From the NCBI GenBank assembly GCA_002304445.1, contig NEVA01000013.1:1-64000 (forward strand): a stretch of DNA of 64,000 nucleotides, in the 5' to 3' direction. This document shows positions 39,670 to 47,915 of this stretch, piece after piece; the stretch's first letter is position 1, and every line of letters begins with the position of its first letter. Origin of the DNA: Opitutia bacterium Tous-C4FEB. GTDB taxonomy: Bacteria; Verrucomicrobiota; Verrucomicrobiia; Opitutales; Opitutaceae. A model generated the notes under the pieces. It saw only the letters and a program-made list of their open reading frames with translations, did not search any database and was not told the origin of the DNA. The position numbers were made by a program, and so were the translations under genes.

Positions 39670-42432
39670 ATGCGTCCCCCCGTCGCCCCCGCTCCGCGTT
39701 TCCTCCTCAGCACGTGGCTCCTTGCCACCGCGCTCTCCATCCCGGCCTCGCCACTTCTCGCCCAGGCGCCCGCGCCCGCCACCCCGGCCGCACCGACTGC
39801 CGCCGTCGCAGCGCCGACCCCCGAACTAATCCCCGTCAACATGCTCTCTGTGCCCGAGGGCTTTGAAGTCACCCTTTGGGCCAAGTCCCCGCTGTTCAAT
39901 AATCCGACGAACATGGACATCGACGCCCAAGGCCGCATCTGGATAACCGAGGGCGTTAATTATCGCAAAAATTCCAACCGCGCCTCCGCCGGTGACAAAA
40001 TCACCGTCCTCTCCGACACCGACGGCGACGGCCAAGCCGACTCCAGTTACACTTTCATCCAAGAGCCCGGGCTCGTCGCGCCGCTCGGGATGTCGGTCAT
40101 CGACAACCGCATCTTCGTCTCCAACGCCCCCGACCTCATCGTCTACACCGACGTTGACCGCGACGGGAAATTCAATCCCGCGATCGACAAACGCGACGTG
40201 CTCCTCACCGGCTTCAACGGCCGCAACCACGACCACTCGCTCCACTCCGTCACCTTCGGCCCCGACGGCCTCCTCTACTTCTCCCAAGGCAATTGCGGCG
40301 CCCTTTTTACCGATCGCTCCAACCGCACATTCCGGGTCGGCAGCCCCTACGATCCCATCAATAGCGGCGGCGCCGGCGCGCTCTACAGCTGGCGTCCACC
40401 CCAGATCGCCGGGGCCAAGAGCGACGACGGTCACGTTTATCTCGGCGGTTTTACCGTGCGCATGCAGCCCGACGCCACCCGCGTCGAAATCATCGGCCAC
40501 AACTACCGTAACAGCTACGAACAAACCGTCACCTCGTTCGGCGATGTTTTCCAAAACGACAACGACGATCCGCCGGCCTGTCGCACCACGTTCCTCATCG
40601 AATACGGCAACCTCGGCTTCGCCTCCTTTGACGGTAAACGCACGTGGAACGCCGACCGGCGTCCCGGCCAATCCATCCCCACCGCGGAGTGGCGCCAGGA
40701 AGATCCTCACACCATTCCCGCCGGCGACGTTTACGGCGGCGGTTCGCCCACCGGTATCGTCAGCTACGAAGGCGAAGCCTTTGGCGAGAAATGGCGCGGC
40801 CTGCTCCTCAGCGCCGAGCCCAGTCGCAACGTCGTGTTCGGCTATTTCCCAAAAACTGAGGGCGCCGGCTTCGGGCTCGAACGCTTCGATTTTATCACCT
40901 CAAATCAAGAAAAGGAATTCGCCGGCGTCGACTTCAAGGGCGGCATGAAGTCGGTCAACTCCGAGCTGAAAACGTTCTTCCGCCCCTCCGATGTTGCCGT
41001 GGGACCCGACGGAGCGATCTACGTTGCCGACTGGTTCGACCCACGCGTCGGCGGCCACGCCGACCTTGATGCCAAGACTGTCGGTGCCATCTACCGCATC
41101 GCTCCGAAGGGGTTCAAGTCCGTCGTGCCAAAGTTCGATCTCACGACCACTGCCGGCCAGATCGCAGCATTGAAAAACCCCTCGGTTAACGTGCGCGCCT
41201 CCGGCTTCATCCCGCTCAAGGCTCAGGGTGCCGCCGCGGTTCCCGCCGTCGCCGCTCTCCTCACCGACGCCAACCCCTTCATCCGCGCCCGCGCGATCTT
41301 CCTCCTCGCCCACCTCGGCGCGCCCGGCATCGCCTTGGTGGAAAAACAACTCGCCTCCGCCGATGCGCAAACCCGCGTCGTCGCTTACCGCGCCCTACGC
41401 CGCGCCGACCAACCTTATCTCAGCCACGCCGCGAAGCTCGCCTCCGACCCCTCGCCCGCCGTGCGCCGCGAGGTCGCTACTTCCCTCCGCGACGTCCCCT
41501 TCGCCGCCGCCCGCGATATTCTTCTCACTCTCGCCAAAGGCTACGACGGCAAAGACCGCGCTTACCTCGCCGCTTGGGGCATCGGTGCCACTCATAAAGA
41601 AGCCGATCTTTATGCGGCCCTAGCCGCCGCCCAGCCGGAAAAAGACCCGCTCAAATGGTCGTCCGCCCATGCTGACCTCGTCTGGCGCCTCACGCCCGCC
41701 GATGCCGTGATGGCATTCACCACCCGCGCCTCGTCCAACGCCCTGCCCGATGCGGCCCGCCTAGCCGCATTGACCGCGCTAGGTTTCACGCCAACCCGCG
41801 ATGCCGCCTTCGCGATCCTGGACCTCGCACAAAGCGCCAAAGGAAAAGTTCAAGCCACTGCCCTTTGGTGGCTGCTCAACTACAAAGATTCCCGCTGGGC
41901 CGCCTTTGGGCTTAGTCCCGAGCTCAAATCCCGCGGTCTCTACGACCCGGAAAAGGTCGTATTAACTGCGAGCGTCATCGCCCCGCCGCCCCCCACGAAG
42001 CTTCCGCCGGTCGCCGAAATCGCCGCTCTGAAAGGCGACGCGGCCCGCGGCGCCGCCTTCGCGGCCACCTGCTACATCTGCCACCGCATCGGCGGCAACG
42101 GCGTCGATTACGCACCCGACCTTACCGGCTTCGCCAGCCGCCAGACCACAGAGGTCGTCATCAATTCGATCGTGAATCCGTCCTCCGACATAGCTCACGG
42201 GTACGAGGGCACCGAATTCATTTTGAAGGACGGCACCGTCATCCACGGCCTCCCTCTCACCTCAGGCGATCCGGTCATCGTTCAGTCGATGGGCGGCACC
42301 AACCAGATGATCCCCGCCGGCAAAATCAAATCCCGCCAGCGCCTGAACCGCTCTCTCATGCTCAGCGGCGAACAACTCGGCCTCAACACCCAAGCCGTCG
42401 CCGATCTCGTCGCCTACCTCAAGACCCAGTAG
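39670..42432 (+). CDS. PVC-type membrane-bound dehydrogenase: propeller, HEAT repeats and C-terminal heme domain
   Basis: The 920-residue exported protein (signal to about 34, LLAQA) contains a PQQ-glucose-dehydrogenase-like propeller (about 50-490: VPEGFEVTLWAKSPLF, NPTNMDIDAQGRIWITEGVNY, NHDHSLHSVTFGPDG, DVAVGPDGAIYVADWFDP), a HEAT-repeat block (about 505-780) and a C-terminal cytochrome c 'putative heme-binding domain' with CYICH at 801-805, GxGVDYAPDLTGFA and VNPSSDIAHGYEG. This architecture is characteristic of Planctomycetes and Verrucomicrobia and is predicted to oxidise sugars outside the cytoplasm. ATG 39670 begins the signal peptide. Followed by a strong terminator. Confidence 0.92.
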   Translation: MRPPVAPAPRFLLSTWLLATALSIPASPLLAQAPAPATPAAPTAAVAAPTPELIPVNMLSVPEGFEVTLWAKSPLFNNPTNMDIDAQGRIWITEGVNYRKNSNRASAGDKITVLSDTDGDGQADSSYTFIQEPGLVAPLGMSVIDNRIFVSNAPDLIVYTDVDRDGKFNPAIDKRDVLLTGFNGRNHDHSLHSVTFGPDGLLYFSQGNCGALFTDRSNRTFRVGSPYDPINSGGAGALYSWRPPQIAGAKSDDGHVYLGGFTVRMQPDATRVEIIGHNYRNSYEQTVTSFGDVFQNDNDDPPACRTTFLIEYGNLGFASFDGKRTWNADRRPGQSIPTAEWRQEDPHTIPAGDVYGGGSPTGIVSYEGEAFGEKWRGLLLSAEPSRNVVFGYFPKTEGAGFGLERFDFITSNQEKEFAGVDFKGGMKSVNSELKTFFRPSDVAVGPDGAIYVADWFDPRVGGHADLDAKTVGAIYRIAPKGFKSVVPKFDLTTTAGQIAALKNPSVNVRASGFIPLKAQGAAAVPAVAALLTDANPFIRARAIFLLAHLGAPGIALVEKQLASADAQTRVVAYRALRRADQPYLSHAAKLASDPSPAVRREVATSLRDVPFAAARDILLTLAKGYDGKDRAYLAAWGIGATHKEADLYAALAAAQPEKDPLKWSSAHADLVWRLTPADAVMAFTTRASSNALPDAARLAALTALGFTPTRDAAFAILDLAQSAKGKVQATALWWLLNYKDSRWAAFGLSPELKSRGLYDPEKVVLTASVIAPPPPTKLPPVAEIAALKGDAARGAAFAATCYICHRIGGNGVDYAPDLTGFASRQTTEVVINSIVNPSSDIAHGYEGTEFILKDGTVIHGLPLTSGDPVIVQSMGGTNQMIPAGKIKSRQRLNRSLMLSGEQLGLNTQAVADLVAYLKTQ

Positions 42433-42498
42433 ACCACCGCCCAAACTGGTTTTTCCAAGGGAACACCGGCATCTCCGATCCCGGCCAGCCAATCCCCA

Positions 42499-42526
42499 AG
42501 CCCCGACGTTACCGTCGGGGCTTTTT
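42499..42526 (+). terminator. Rho-independent terminator after the large dehydrogenase gene
   Basis: AGCCCCGACG (42499-42508) and CGTCGGGGCT (42513-42522) form a perfect 10-bp stem with a TTAC loop and a T-run of five. It ends the transcript of the 920-residue protein. Confidence 0.92.
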
Positions 42527-42736
42527 CGTCCACCGCACCATGTGACCTCGGAAAAAATCTCTATTTTCTGCCACGATCCACGCGTTGTCCGTGTGAATCA
42601 AACCGCCCCACCGTCCGCCCTCGCCGGTGCCCCGAATCCGATCACGTCCAAAGTGACCGCGCCCGCGAACGTCGCTTCCACCCAAGCTCCCGCAGCAAGT
42701 CCGCCACCGACCCACCCAACCATTTCCAGCAGCCGG

Positions 42737-42838
42737 CTGATACCAATAGCGGTTGAGTTTTATCCTCAAACCCACGGACAAGATGACCGTGCCACCTCGG
42801 AATCCGCAGTCCAAAAAATCAACGGCCATTGGTATCAG
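42737..42838. mobile_element. MITE-like inverted-repeat element
   Basis: CTGATACCAATAGCGGTTGA (from 42737) matches the reverse complement of the other end (up to 42838, ATTGGTATCAG) over about 25 bp with three or four mismatches. The element is 102 bp, has no coding capacity and no obvious target duplication. Such terminal repeats are typical of non-autonomous elements or of a long-hairpin repeat. No transposase is present in the window. Confidence 0.5.
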
Positions 42839-43010
42839 TCCGACAAACCGGTTGGTGCAATTCTCGTCGGCTGGGCGATCAAGCACAAAATCGTCATCTC
42901 GACCGAGCAAGTCCAAATCCTCCGGGAGCTCCTCGCCATCGTCGGCCTGAGGCACAGCCAAGCCTAGCCTACGATCACTTGCCCTCCGGGCAACGACCGA
43001 GTCCGGCCGA

Positions 43011-44780
43011 TCACGGTTGCGAAATCCGCGCGTGGGCAAATGCCGCGCACTTCGCGTGAATCTCCTGGGCCGAGCCCAGCGCGAGGACTTCAACCGCCAA
43101 GGCCCGGGCATCGGCCATAGTCATTCCCCGCACCAGGTATTTTACCGCCGGAAGCGAAGGCGGCGTCATGCTCAACGCATCCACCCCGAGCCCCAGGAGC
43201 AAAGGCACATAAATCGGATCGCCCGCCATTTCGCCGCACACACCGACCGGCACGCCCGCTCGGTGGGCTGCGTCCACGATATGTTGCAACGTGCGCACCA
43301 CCGCCGGGTGGGCCGGCTCATAAAGATGGGCGACACGATCGTTCCCGCGATCGATCGCGAGCAGATATTGGATCAAATCATTGGTTCCGATACTGAAGAA
43401 ATCACAGGTCTTCGCCAGCAGATCGGTCGTCGTCGCCGCACTGGGAATCTCGATCATCGCGCCGACCTTCATCGCTTCGTTGAAGCGTTGACCGCGCGTT
43501 TTCAGCTCGGCTTTGCACTCCGCGAGCACCGCGTTCGCCTTTCCCAATTCCTCCGGGCCGCTGATCATCGGGTACATCAGCCGCACGTCGCCGTGCACAC
43601 TCGCCATCAAGATGGCCCGCAACTGGTCCTTGAAAATCTCCGGATGCTCCAAACAGAACCGGATCGCCCGAAAGCCCATGAAAGGATTCGCCTCTTTCGG
43701 AAAAAGGTCCGACTTGCCCTCCATCGGTTTGTCCCCGCCGAGGTCCAGCGTGCGGATCACGACCGGGTTCGGCGCCATGCCCTCGACCACCGCTTTGTAC
43801 GCGACAAACTGCTCCTGTTCCGAGGGAATCCGCGCCGAGTTGAGGAACAGATACTCGGTGCGATACAGGCCGACGCCTTGCGCAAAATACTCCTTCACCA
43901 GAGCAACTTCGTCCACCTTCTCGATGTTCGCCTGCAAGGTGACCGTCACGCCGTCCAGCGTCACCGGCGGCCGGCGATTCGCCTCGAGCAGACGTTGCTC
44001 GAAGGACTTCTTGTCCGACTGGATCTTTCCGTAGCGGAACAGCGTTTGCTCCGTCGGGTTTACAATCACCAGCCCGTCGTAGCCATCCACGAGCACCCAA
44101 TCGCCGGTCTTCACCCGCTGCGTGAGATTACGGACGCCCACCACCGCCGGGACTTTCATGGATCTGGCGACGATCACCGCGTGGCTCGTCTTGCTGCCCG
44201 AGTCCGTCACGATCCCTAGCGCCGCGCTCCGGTCGATGCTAGCCGAGTCCGACGGCGAAAGGTCGTTCGCGACCACGATCCGCTTCTCCGCCAACCGGCT
44301 CAGACTGTTCTCGGCCTGCCCCAACATGTTTTGCAACACGCGCTGCGCCACATCGCGGATGTCCCCGGCGCGCTCCCGCAGATACTCGTCGTCGATCTCC
44401 GAAAACGCCTGGATGTAACGCGCCGAAATCTTGTTGAAGCAGATCTCAATATTGCTCCCCGTCGCCTCGAACTCGCGGATGGTCTCGCCGATCAACGCCT
44501 GATCCTCGAGCACCAGCAGATGCGCATCGAAAATCAGCGCCTCATTCTTGCCCAAGTTTTTCTCCACCTCGTCTTGGATCTTCGAAATCTGCTGCCGCGT
44601 CGTTAGCAGCGCTTTGTCGAATCGCGAAACTTCCTCGATCCGCTTGTCCGCATCGACTTGGTAACACGGCACCTCGACATCGCTCTGCAGATACACAAAC
44701 ACGGTGCCATAGGCGATGCCCTGCGAGGCGGAGATGCCTTGCACGATAACTTCCTTTTTTGTGCGTGGTTCCGTGGCCAT
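43011..44780 (-). CDS. ptsI: Phosphoenolpyruvate-protein phosphotransferase (PTS enzyme I)
   Basis: The 589-residue protein has the enzyme I layout: N-terminal HPr-binding and phosphohistidine domains with the active His200 in GSKTSHAVIVARSMKVPAVVG, then a PEP-binding TIM barrel with GLYRTEYLFLN, LDLGGDKP, NPFMGFRAIRF and GVCGEMAGDP (catalytic Cys near 512). It takes phosphate from PEP and passes it to HPr. No HPr, EIIA or EIIBC gene is visible here, so the partners must lie elsewhere, or the protein serves a regulatory PTS. It is transcribed in the same direction as ispE, 83 bp downstream of it. Confidence 0.96.
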   Translation of the reverse strand: MATEPRTKKEVIVQGISASQGIAYGTVFVYLQSDVEVPCYQVDADKRIEEVSRFDKALLTTRQQISKIQDEVEKNLGKNEALIFDAHLLVLEDQALIGETIREFEATGSNIEICFNKISARYIQAFSEIDDEYLRERAGDIRDVAQRVLQNMLGQAENSLSRLAEKRIVVANDLSPSDSASIDRSAALGIVTDSGSKTSHAVIVARSMKVPAVVGVRNLTQRVKTGDWVLVDGYDGLVIVNPTEQTLFRYGKIQSDKKSFEQRLLEANRRPPVTLDGVTVTLQANIEKVDEVALVKEYFAQGVGLYRTEYLFLNSARIPSEQEQFVAYKAVVEGMAPNPVVIRTLDLGGDKPMEGKSDLFPKEANPFMGFRAIRFCLEHPEIFKDQLRAILMASVHGDVRLMYPMISGPEELGKANAVLAECKAELKTRGQRFNEAMKVGAMIEIPSAATTTDLLAKTCDFFSIGTNDLIQYLLAIDRGNDRVAHLYEPAHPAVVRTLQHIVDAAHRAGVPVGVCGEMAGDPIYVPLLLGLGVDALSMTPPSLPAVKYLVRGMTMADARALAVEVLALGSAQEIHAKCAAFAHARISQP

Positions 44781-44804
44781 TAAAGTGAGCGCAGCAGGCG
44801 CGGT

Positions 44805-44822
44805 TGAGCCGCGTGCGGCTCA
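44805..44822. promoter_or_regulatory. Perfect inverted repeat upstream of ptsI
   Basis: TGAGCCGC-GT-GCGGCTCA is an 8-bp perfect palindrome 25 bp upstream of the ptsI start codon, in the gap after ispE. It has no T-run on the minus strand, so it is more likely an operator or leader hairpin than a terminator. Confidence 0.35.
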
Positions 44823-44863
44823 GATTGATAACGCTTTCCGGCCGAGCACGGGTCAATGCTCTT

Positions 44864-45769
44864 TCACCGCAACTTCGCCTCGACCACGAAACTTGTCGGC
44901 CCCCACGCCGCCCGCACCGTTTGGCCGATCACCGCCGCGTCCATTCCGTCGGGCAACAACGCGAAACACGCGCTCCCGCTTCCGCTCATCCGCGCGACCA
45001 ACCCGAACTCATCGCGCAACTGCTCCAGCAACGTCGGCAGCGCCACAAACTTCTCAAACGCCACCGGCTCCATGTTGTTAAAGAGCAACTCCTCCGCCGC
45101 GCCGTCGCCGCCGACCCATGCTGCTAAACGAGCTTCCGCCTCCGCCTCCGGCAAATAACCCGACGGCGCTTTTCCCGCCATCCGCCCATACGCCCACGGC
45201 GTCGCGATCCCAAAACCCGGCTTAAACACCAATACCCGCCGCCCCCGCAACCGTATGCTCGCGCCCGCCGGCAAAACCTCGATCCGCTCGCCGCGCCCCC
45301 GCATCACCACCGGCCCGTCGTGCAAAAAAAGCGCGCAGTCCGAGCCAAGTCCGGCCGCCATCGTCGCCAGTTCAGCTGCTCCCAGCGCCAAGCCCGACAG
45401 AGCATTCAGCGCCCGCAACGCCGCCACCGCATCACTGCTCCCGCCGCCCAGCCCCGCGCCCATCGGCACCCGTTTCGTCAGCGAAAAATCCACGCCCAGG
45501 CCTTTTCCCGGCCAGCCCGTCGCCGCCGCAAAGGCTCGCGCCGCCTTCACCACCAAATTCGTTTCGTCGGTCGGCACCGTCGCGTCATCACAATGTAACG
45601 TCCATTCACCGCCGCCTTCCCCCCGCTCCCGCACGTCCGCCCGTAGCGTGTCGCCGAAATCCAGCGTCGCCGCCACCGAGACCAAATCATGAAATCCATC
45701 CGCCCGCCTTCCCGTGATCGCGAGAAACAGGTTCAGTTTAGCCGGGGCAAAAATCTCGATGGCGCGCAC
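44864..45769 (-). CDS. ispE: 4-diphosphocytidyl-2-C-methyl-D-erythritol kinase
   Basis: The roughly 301-residue GHMP kinase starts IFAPAKLNLFLAITGRRADGFHDL, where the first Lys and Asn are the family's conserved active-site motif, followed by the ATP-binding VPMGAGLGGGSSDAVAALRALN, GSDCALFLHDGPVVMRGRGE and the C-terminal ARMSGSGSACFAL. It phosphorylates CDP-methylerythritol in the non-mevalonate isoprenoid pathway. There is no ATG; GTG 45769 is chosen, GTG 45784 is an alternative. The very long upstream extension overlaps divergent pyrF and is not real. ispD and ispF lie 0.9 to 2 kb away on the other strand. Confidence 0.93.
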   Translation of the reverse strand: MRAIEIFAPAKLNLFLAITGRRADGFHDLVSVAATLDFGDTLRADVRERGEGGGEWTLHCDDATVPTDETNLVVKAARAFAAATGWPGKGLGVDFSLTKRVPMGAGLGGGSSDAVAALRALNALSGLALGAAELATMAAGLGSDCALFLHDGPVVMRGRGERIEVLPAGASIRLRGRRVLVFKPGFGIATPWAYGRMAGKAPSGYLPEAEAEARLAAWVGGDGAAEELLFNNMEPVAFEKFVALPTLLEQLRDEFGLVARMSGSGSACFALLPDGMDAAVIGQTVRAAWGPTSFVVEAKLR

Positions 45770-45863
45770 CCGCTTACCAAACACCGCCACCCCCACCTCG
45801 GGCCAGCCGCATTTTTTGGCTTTTGATTTATCCCCCGAAGCTCCCTCACTCTTCCGTCTAACG

Positions 45864-46559
45864 ATGGCCACCGACCTTATTCTCGTCCTCGACGCCCAAG
45901 CCCCGCGCACCGTCGCCCCCGCCCTCCGCCAACTCCAGGGCACTGTCCGCTGGGTCAAGGTCGGCCTTGAAATGTTCACCGCCTGCGGTCCCGACTGCGT
46001 ACGCGAAATCGCCGACCTCGGTTTCGATGTCTTCCTCGACCTAAAGCTCCACGACATCCCCAACACCGTCGCCAAGGCCGTCGAATCCGTCGCGCCGCTC
46101 CCGATCAAGATGCTCACCCTGCATACCTCCGGCGGCCGCGAGATGATGCAGTGGGCCGTCAAAGCCCAACAACAGCACGCCCCGCACCTCCTTCTCCTCG
46201 GCGTCACCGTCCTCACCTCGATGAGTGCCGAAGGCCTCGCCGAGACCGGTGTCGCCGCCCCGCCCGCCGACCAAGTCGTCCGCCTCGGCCGCCTCGCCAT
46301 CGACTCCGGCCTCCGCGGCCTCGTGTGCTCGCCTCTCGAACTCGCGCCTCTCCGCGCCGTGCTCCCGGCCGATGTCGCGCTCGTCACCCCCGGCATCCGA
46401 CCCCGCGGCGCCGATGCCGGCGACCAGACCCGGATCATGACTCCCGACGAAGCCGCCCGCGCGGGCGCCACCCACATCGTGGTCGGCCGCCCCATTTTCA
46501 AAGCCCCCGACCCGGTCGCCGCCGCCCGCGCCATCCTCGCCGAACTCGCCGCCCGCTAA
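45864..46559 (+). CDS. pyrF: Orotidine 5'-phosphate decarboxylase
   Basis: The 231-residue TIM barrel has the PyrF hallmarks LILVLDAQAP, VKVGLEMFTACGP, the catalytic FLDLKLHDIPNT (K61, D64) and the late VTPGIRPRGADAGDQ and GRPIFKAPDP phosphate-binding loop. It makes UMP from OMP, the last step of de novo pyrimidine synthesis. ATG 45864 is the only good start. It is divergent from ispE (94 bp apart) and upstream of ispD and ispF. Length is normal. Confidence 0.95.
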   Translation: MATDLILVLDAQAPRTVAPALRQLQGTVRWVKVGLEMFTACGPDCVREIADLGFDVFLDLKLHDIPNTVAKAVESVAPLPIKMLTLHTSGGREMMQWAVKAQQQHAPHLLLLGVTVLTSMSAEGLAETGVAAPPADQVVRLGRLAIDSGLRGLVCSPLELAPLRAVLPADVALVTPGIRPRGADAGDQTRIMTPDEAARAGATHIVVGRPIFKAPDPVAAARAILAELAAR

Positions 46560-46587
46560 ACGACCGCGCATTCGGAATTCCGTTTCC

Positions 46588-46626
46588 GATTTCTCATCTC
46601 TCAGCTCTCAACTCTCAGCTCTCCCC
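46588..46626. repeat. CTCTCAACTCTCAG-type low-complexity repeat, family E
   Basis: TTCTCATCTCTCAGCTCTCA followed by ACTCTCAGCTCTC fills the pyrF-ispD gap. Similar text occurs at 7195-7237 (in frame in a CDS), 57056-57086 (inverse orientation) and 57128-57155. It is a degenerate tandem of TCAACTCTCAGC units. Confidence 0.6.
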
Positions 46627-46636
46627 CCTTCCAGCC

Positions 46637-47368
46637 ATGAGCCGCACCGCCGCCATCCTCCTCGCCGCCGGCAGCAGCACGCGCATGTCCGGCGCCGTCG
46701 CCGACAAAATCCTCGCGCCCCTCGCGGGCCGGCCCGTCTTCGCCCACAGCGCCGCCGCTTTCGCCGCCAGCGGCGTCGCCGATTTCTATGTCGTCGTTTA
46801 CCGCGACCAACGCCAGATGCTCACGCTCTCGGCGCATGCGCCCACGCCTTGCGTCCTTATTCAGGGCGGGGCCGAGCGCCAAGACTCCGTCGCCGCCGCC
46901 CTCTCCGCACTCCCGGCCGATATCGCCCACGTGTTCATCCATGACTGTGCGCGCCCGTTGGTGAGCGCCGAGCAACTCGTCGCACTTTACAAAATCGTTC
47001 GCCGCGAGGGCGCCGTGGTTCTCGCCCATCGCGTGACCGACACCATCAAAAAACACCGCGCCAACGCCCGCCTCAAGACCCTCGACCGTGACCGCCTCTG
47101 GGCCATGGAAACCCCGCAGGTCTTCTCCCGCGAACTCATCGTCCGCGCCTACGCCCGCGTCGCCCGGAAGAAACTTCGCATCACCGACGATGCCCAAGCC
47201 GTCGAGGGCCTCGACCACCCCATCGCCCTCCTCGAAAACACCGAGCCCAATCCCAAGCTCACCACGCCCGCCGACCTCGCCTACCTCGATTTTCTCATCG
47301 CCCGCTCCGCCCCCGCACCCGACACGTCCGACTCCTCGGCTCTGTTCCCGCCCCGCACGTCCGCCTGA
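46637..47368 (+). CDS. ispD: 2-C-methyl-D-erythritol 4-phosphate cytidylyltransferase
   Basis: The 243-residue protein has the nucleotidyltransferase start AAILLAAGSSTRM (residues 5-17), with K at the DKILAPLAGRPV block, then GGAERQDSVAAALSALP, VFIHDCARPLVS and the late ETPQVFSRELI and ITDDAQAVE. It adds CMP to methylerythritol phosphate, the third step of the non-mevalonate isoprenoid pathway. ATG 46637 follows the low-complexity CTCTCAACTC repeat. It is followed 67 bp later by ispF, the usual pairing. The last 15 to 20 residues are unconserved. Confidence 0.95.
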   Translation: MSRTAAILLAAGSSTRMSGAVADKILAPLAGRPVFAHSAAAFAASGVADFYVVVYRDQRQMLTLSAHAPTPCVLIQGGAERQDSVAAALSALPADIAHVFIHDCARPLVSAEQLVALYKIVRREGAVVLAHRVTDTIKKHRANARLKTLDRDRLWAMETPQVFSRELIVRAYARVARKKLRITDDAQAVEGLDHPIALLENTEPNPKLTTPADLAYLDFLIARSAPAPDTSDSSALFPPRTSA

Positions 47369-47435
47369 TTTTTCCCGACATTTTTTCCGTGTTTTCTGTG
47401 TGTTCCGTGGATCAATTCCGCTTCCGCACCTTCGC

Positions 47436-47915
47436 ATGAACCTCCGCATCGGCCACGGCTACGACATCCACCGCCTCGTCCCCGGCCGCCCGCTCGTCCT
47501 CGGCGGCGTGCGCTTCGCCACCGACTTCGGCCTCGAAGGCCACTCCGACGCCGACTGCCTCACCCACGCCATCTGTGACGCCCTGCTCGGCGCCGCCGCC
47601 CTCCCCGACATCGGGCATTTTTTTCCCAACACCGATCCGGCCCTCCGCAACATCGACTCCCAAATCCTTCTCCGCCGCGTCGTGGCCGAACTCGCCTCGC
47701 GCGGATTCTCCCTCGTCAACATCGACGCCTCGCTCATCGCGGAGAAACCAAAAGTCGCTCCGCACCTCGACGCGATGAAGGCCGCCCTCGCCGCCTCCAC
47801 CGGCCTACCCGTCGATTGCATCGGTCTCAAAGCCACCACCAACGAAGGCGTCGGCGACCTCGGTCGAGGCCTCGCCATCGCCGCCCACGCCGTCTGCCTC
47901 ATCGCCAAAAACTAA
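47436..47915 (+). CDS. ispF: 2-C-methyl-D-erythritol 2,4-cyclodiphosphate synthase
   Basis: The 159-residue protein is a full-length IspF: RIGHGYDIHRL gives zinc ligands D10 and H12, and LTHAICDALLGA supplies H44. LEGHSDADC, LPDIGHFFPNTD and the C-terminal KATTNEGVGDLGRG are family signatures. The trimer cyclises CDP-ME 2-phosphate with release of CMP. Its stop overlaps the next gene's start as TAATG, so the downstream OppA-like lipoprotein is translationally coupled to it even though the functions look unrelated. Confidence 0.96.
   Translation: MNLRIGHGYDIHRLVPGRPLVLGGVRFATDFGLEGHSDADCLTHAICDALLGAAALPDIGHFFPNTDPALRNIDSQILLRRVVAELASRGFSLVNIDASLIAEKPKVAPHLDAMKAALAASTGLPVDCIGLKATTNEGVGDLGRGLAIAAHAVCLIAKN

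Larger units (their letters stand above)
42433..43010. other. Gene-poor interval of 578 bp: terminator, inverted-repeat element, one weak frame
   Basis: The interval starts with a strong terminator (42499-42526). A frame from GTG 42542 to TAG 42967 could encode 141 residues, but its composition is Pro/Ala-rich, it matches no family, and an inverted-repeat element (42737-42838) runs through it; an overlapping minus-strand frame is equally unsupported. I regard the interval as non-coding, with low certainty for the last 130 bp. Confidence 0.5.

Noticed and set aside
42542-42967. A 141-residue plus-strand frame before ptsI
   Set aside because: Starts with GTG after a terminator, is low-complexity, matches no family and is crossed by an inverted-repeat element. 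Kept only as a possible frame in the interval note.
45784-46534. A 250-residue N-terminal extension of ispE
   Set aside because: It is antisense to pyrF, has no motif, and IspE proteins start close to the PAKLN motif.
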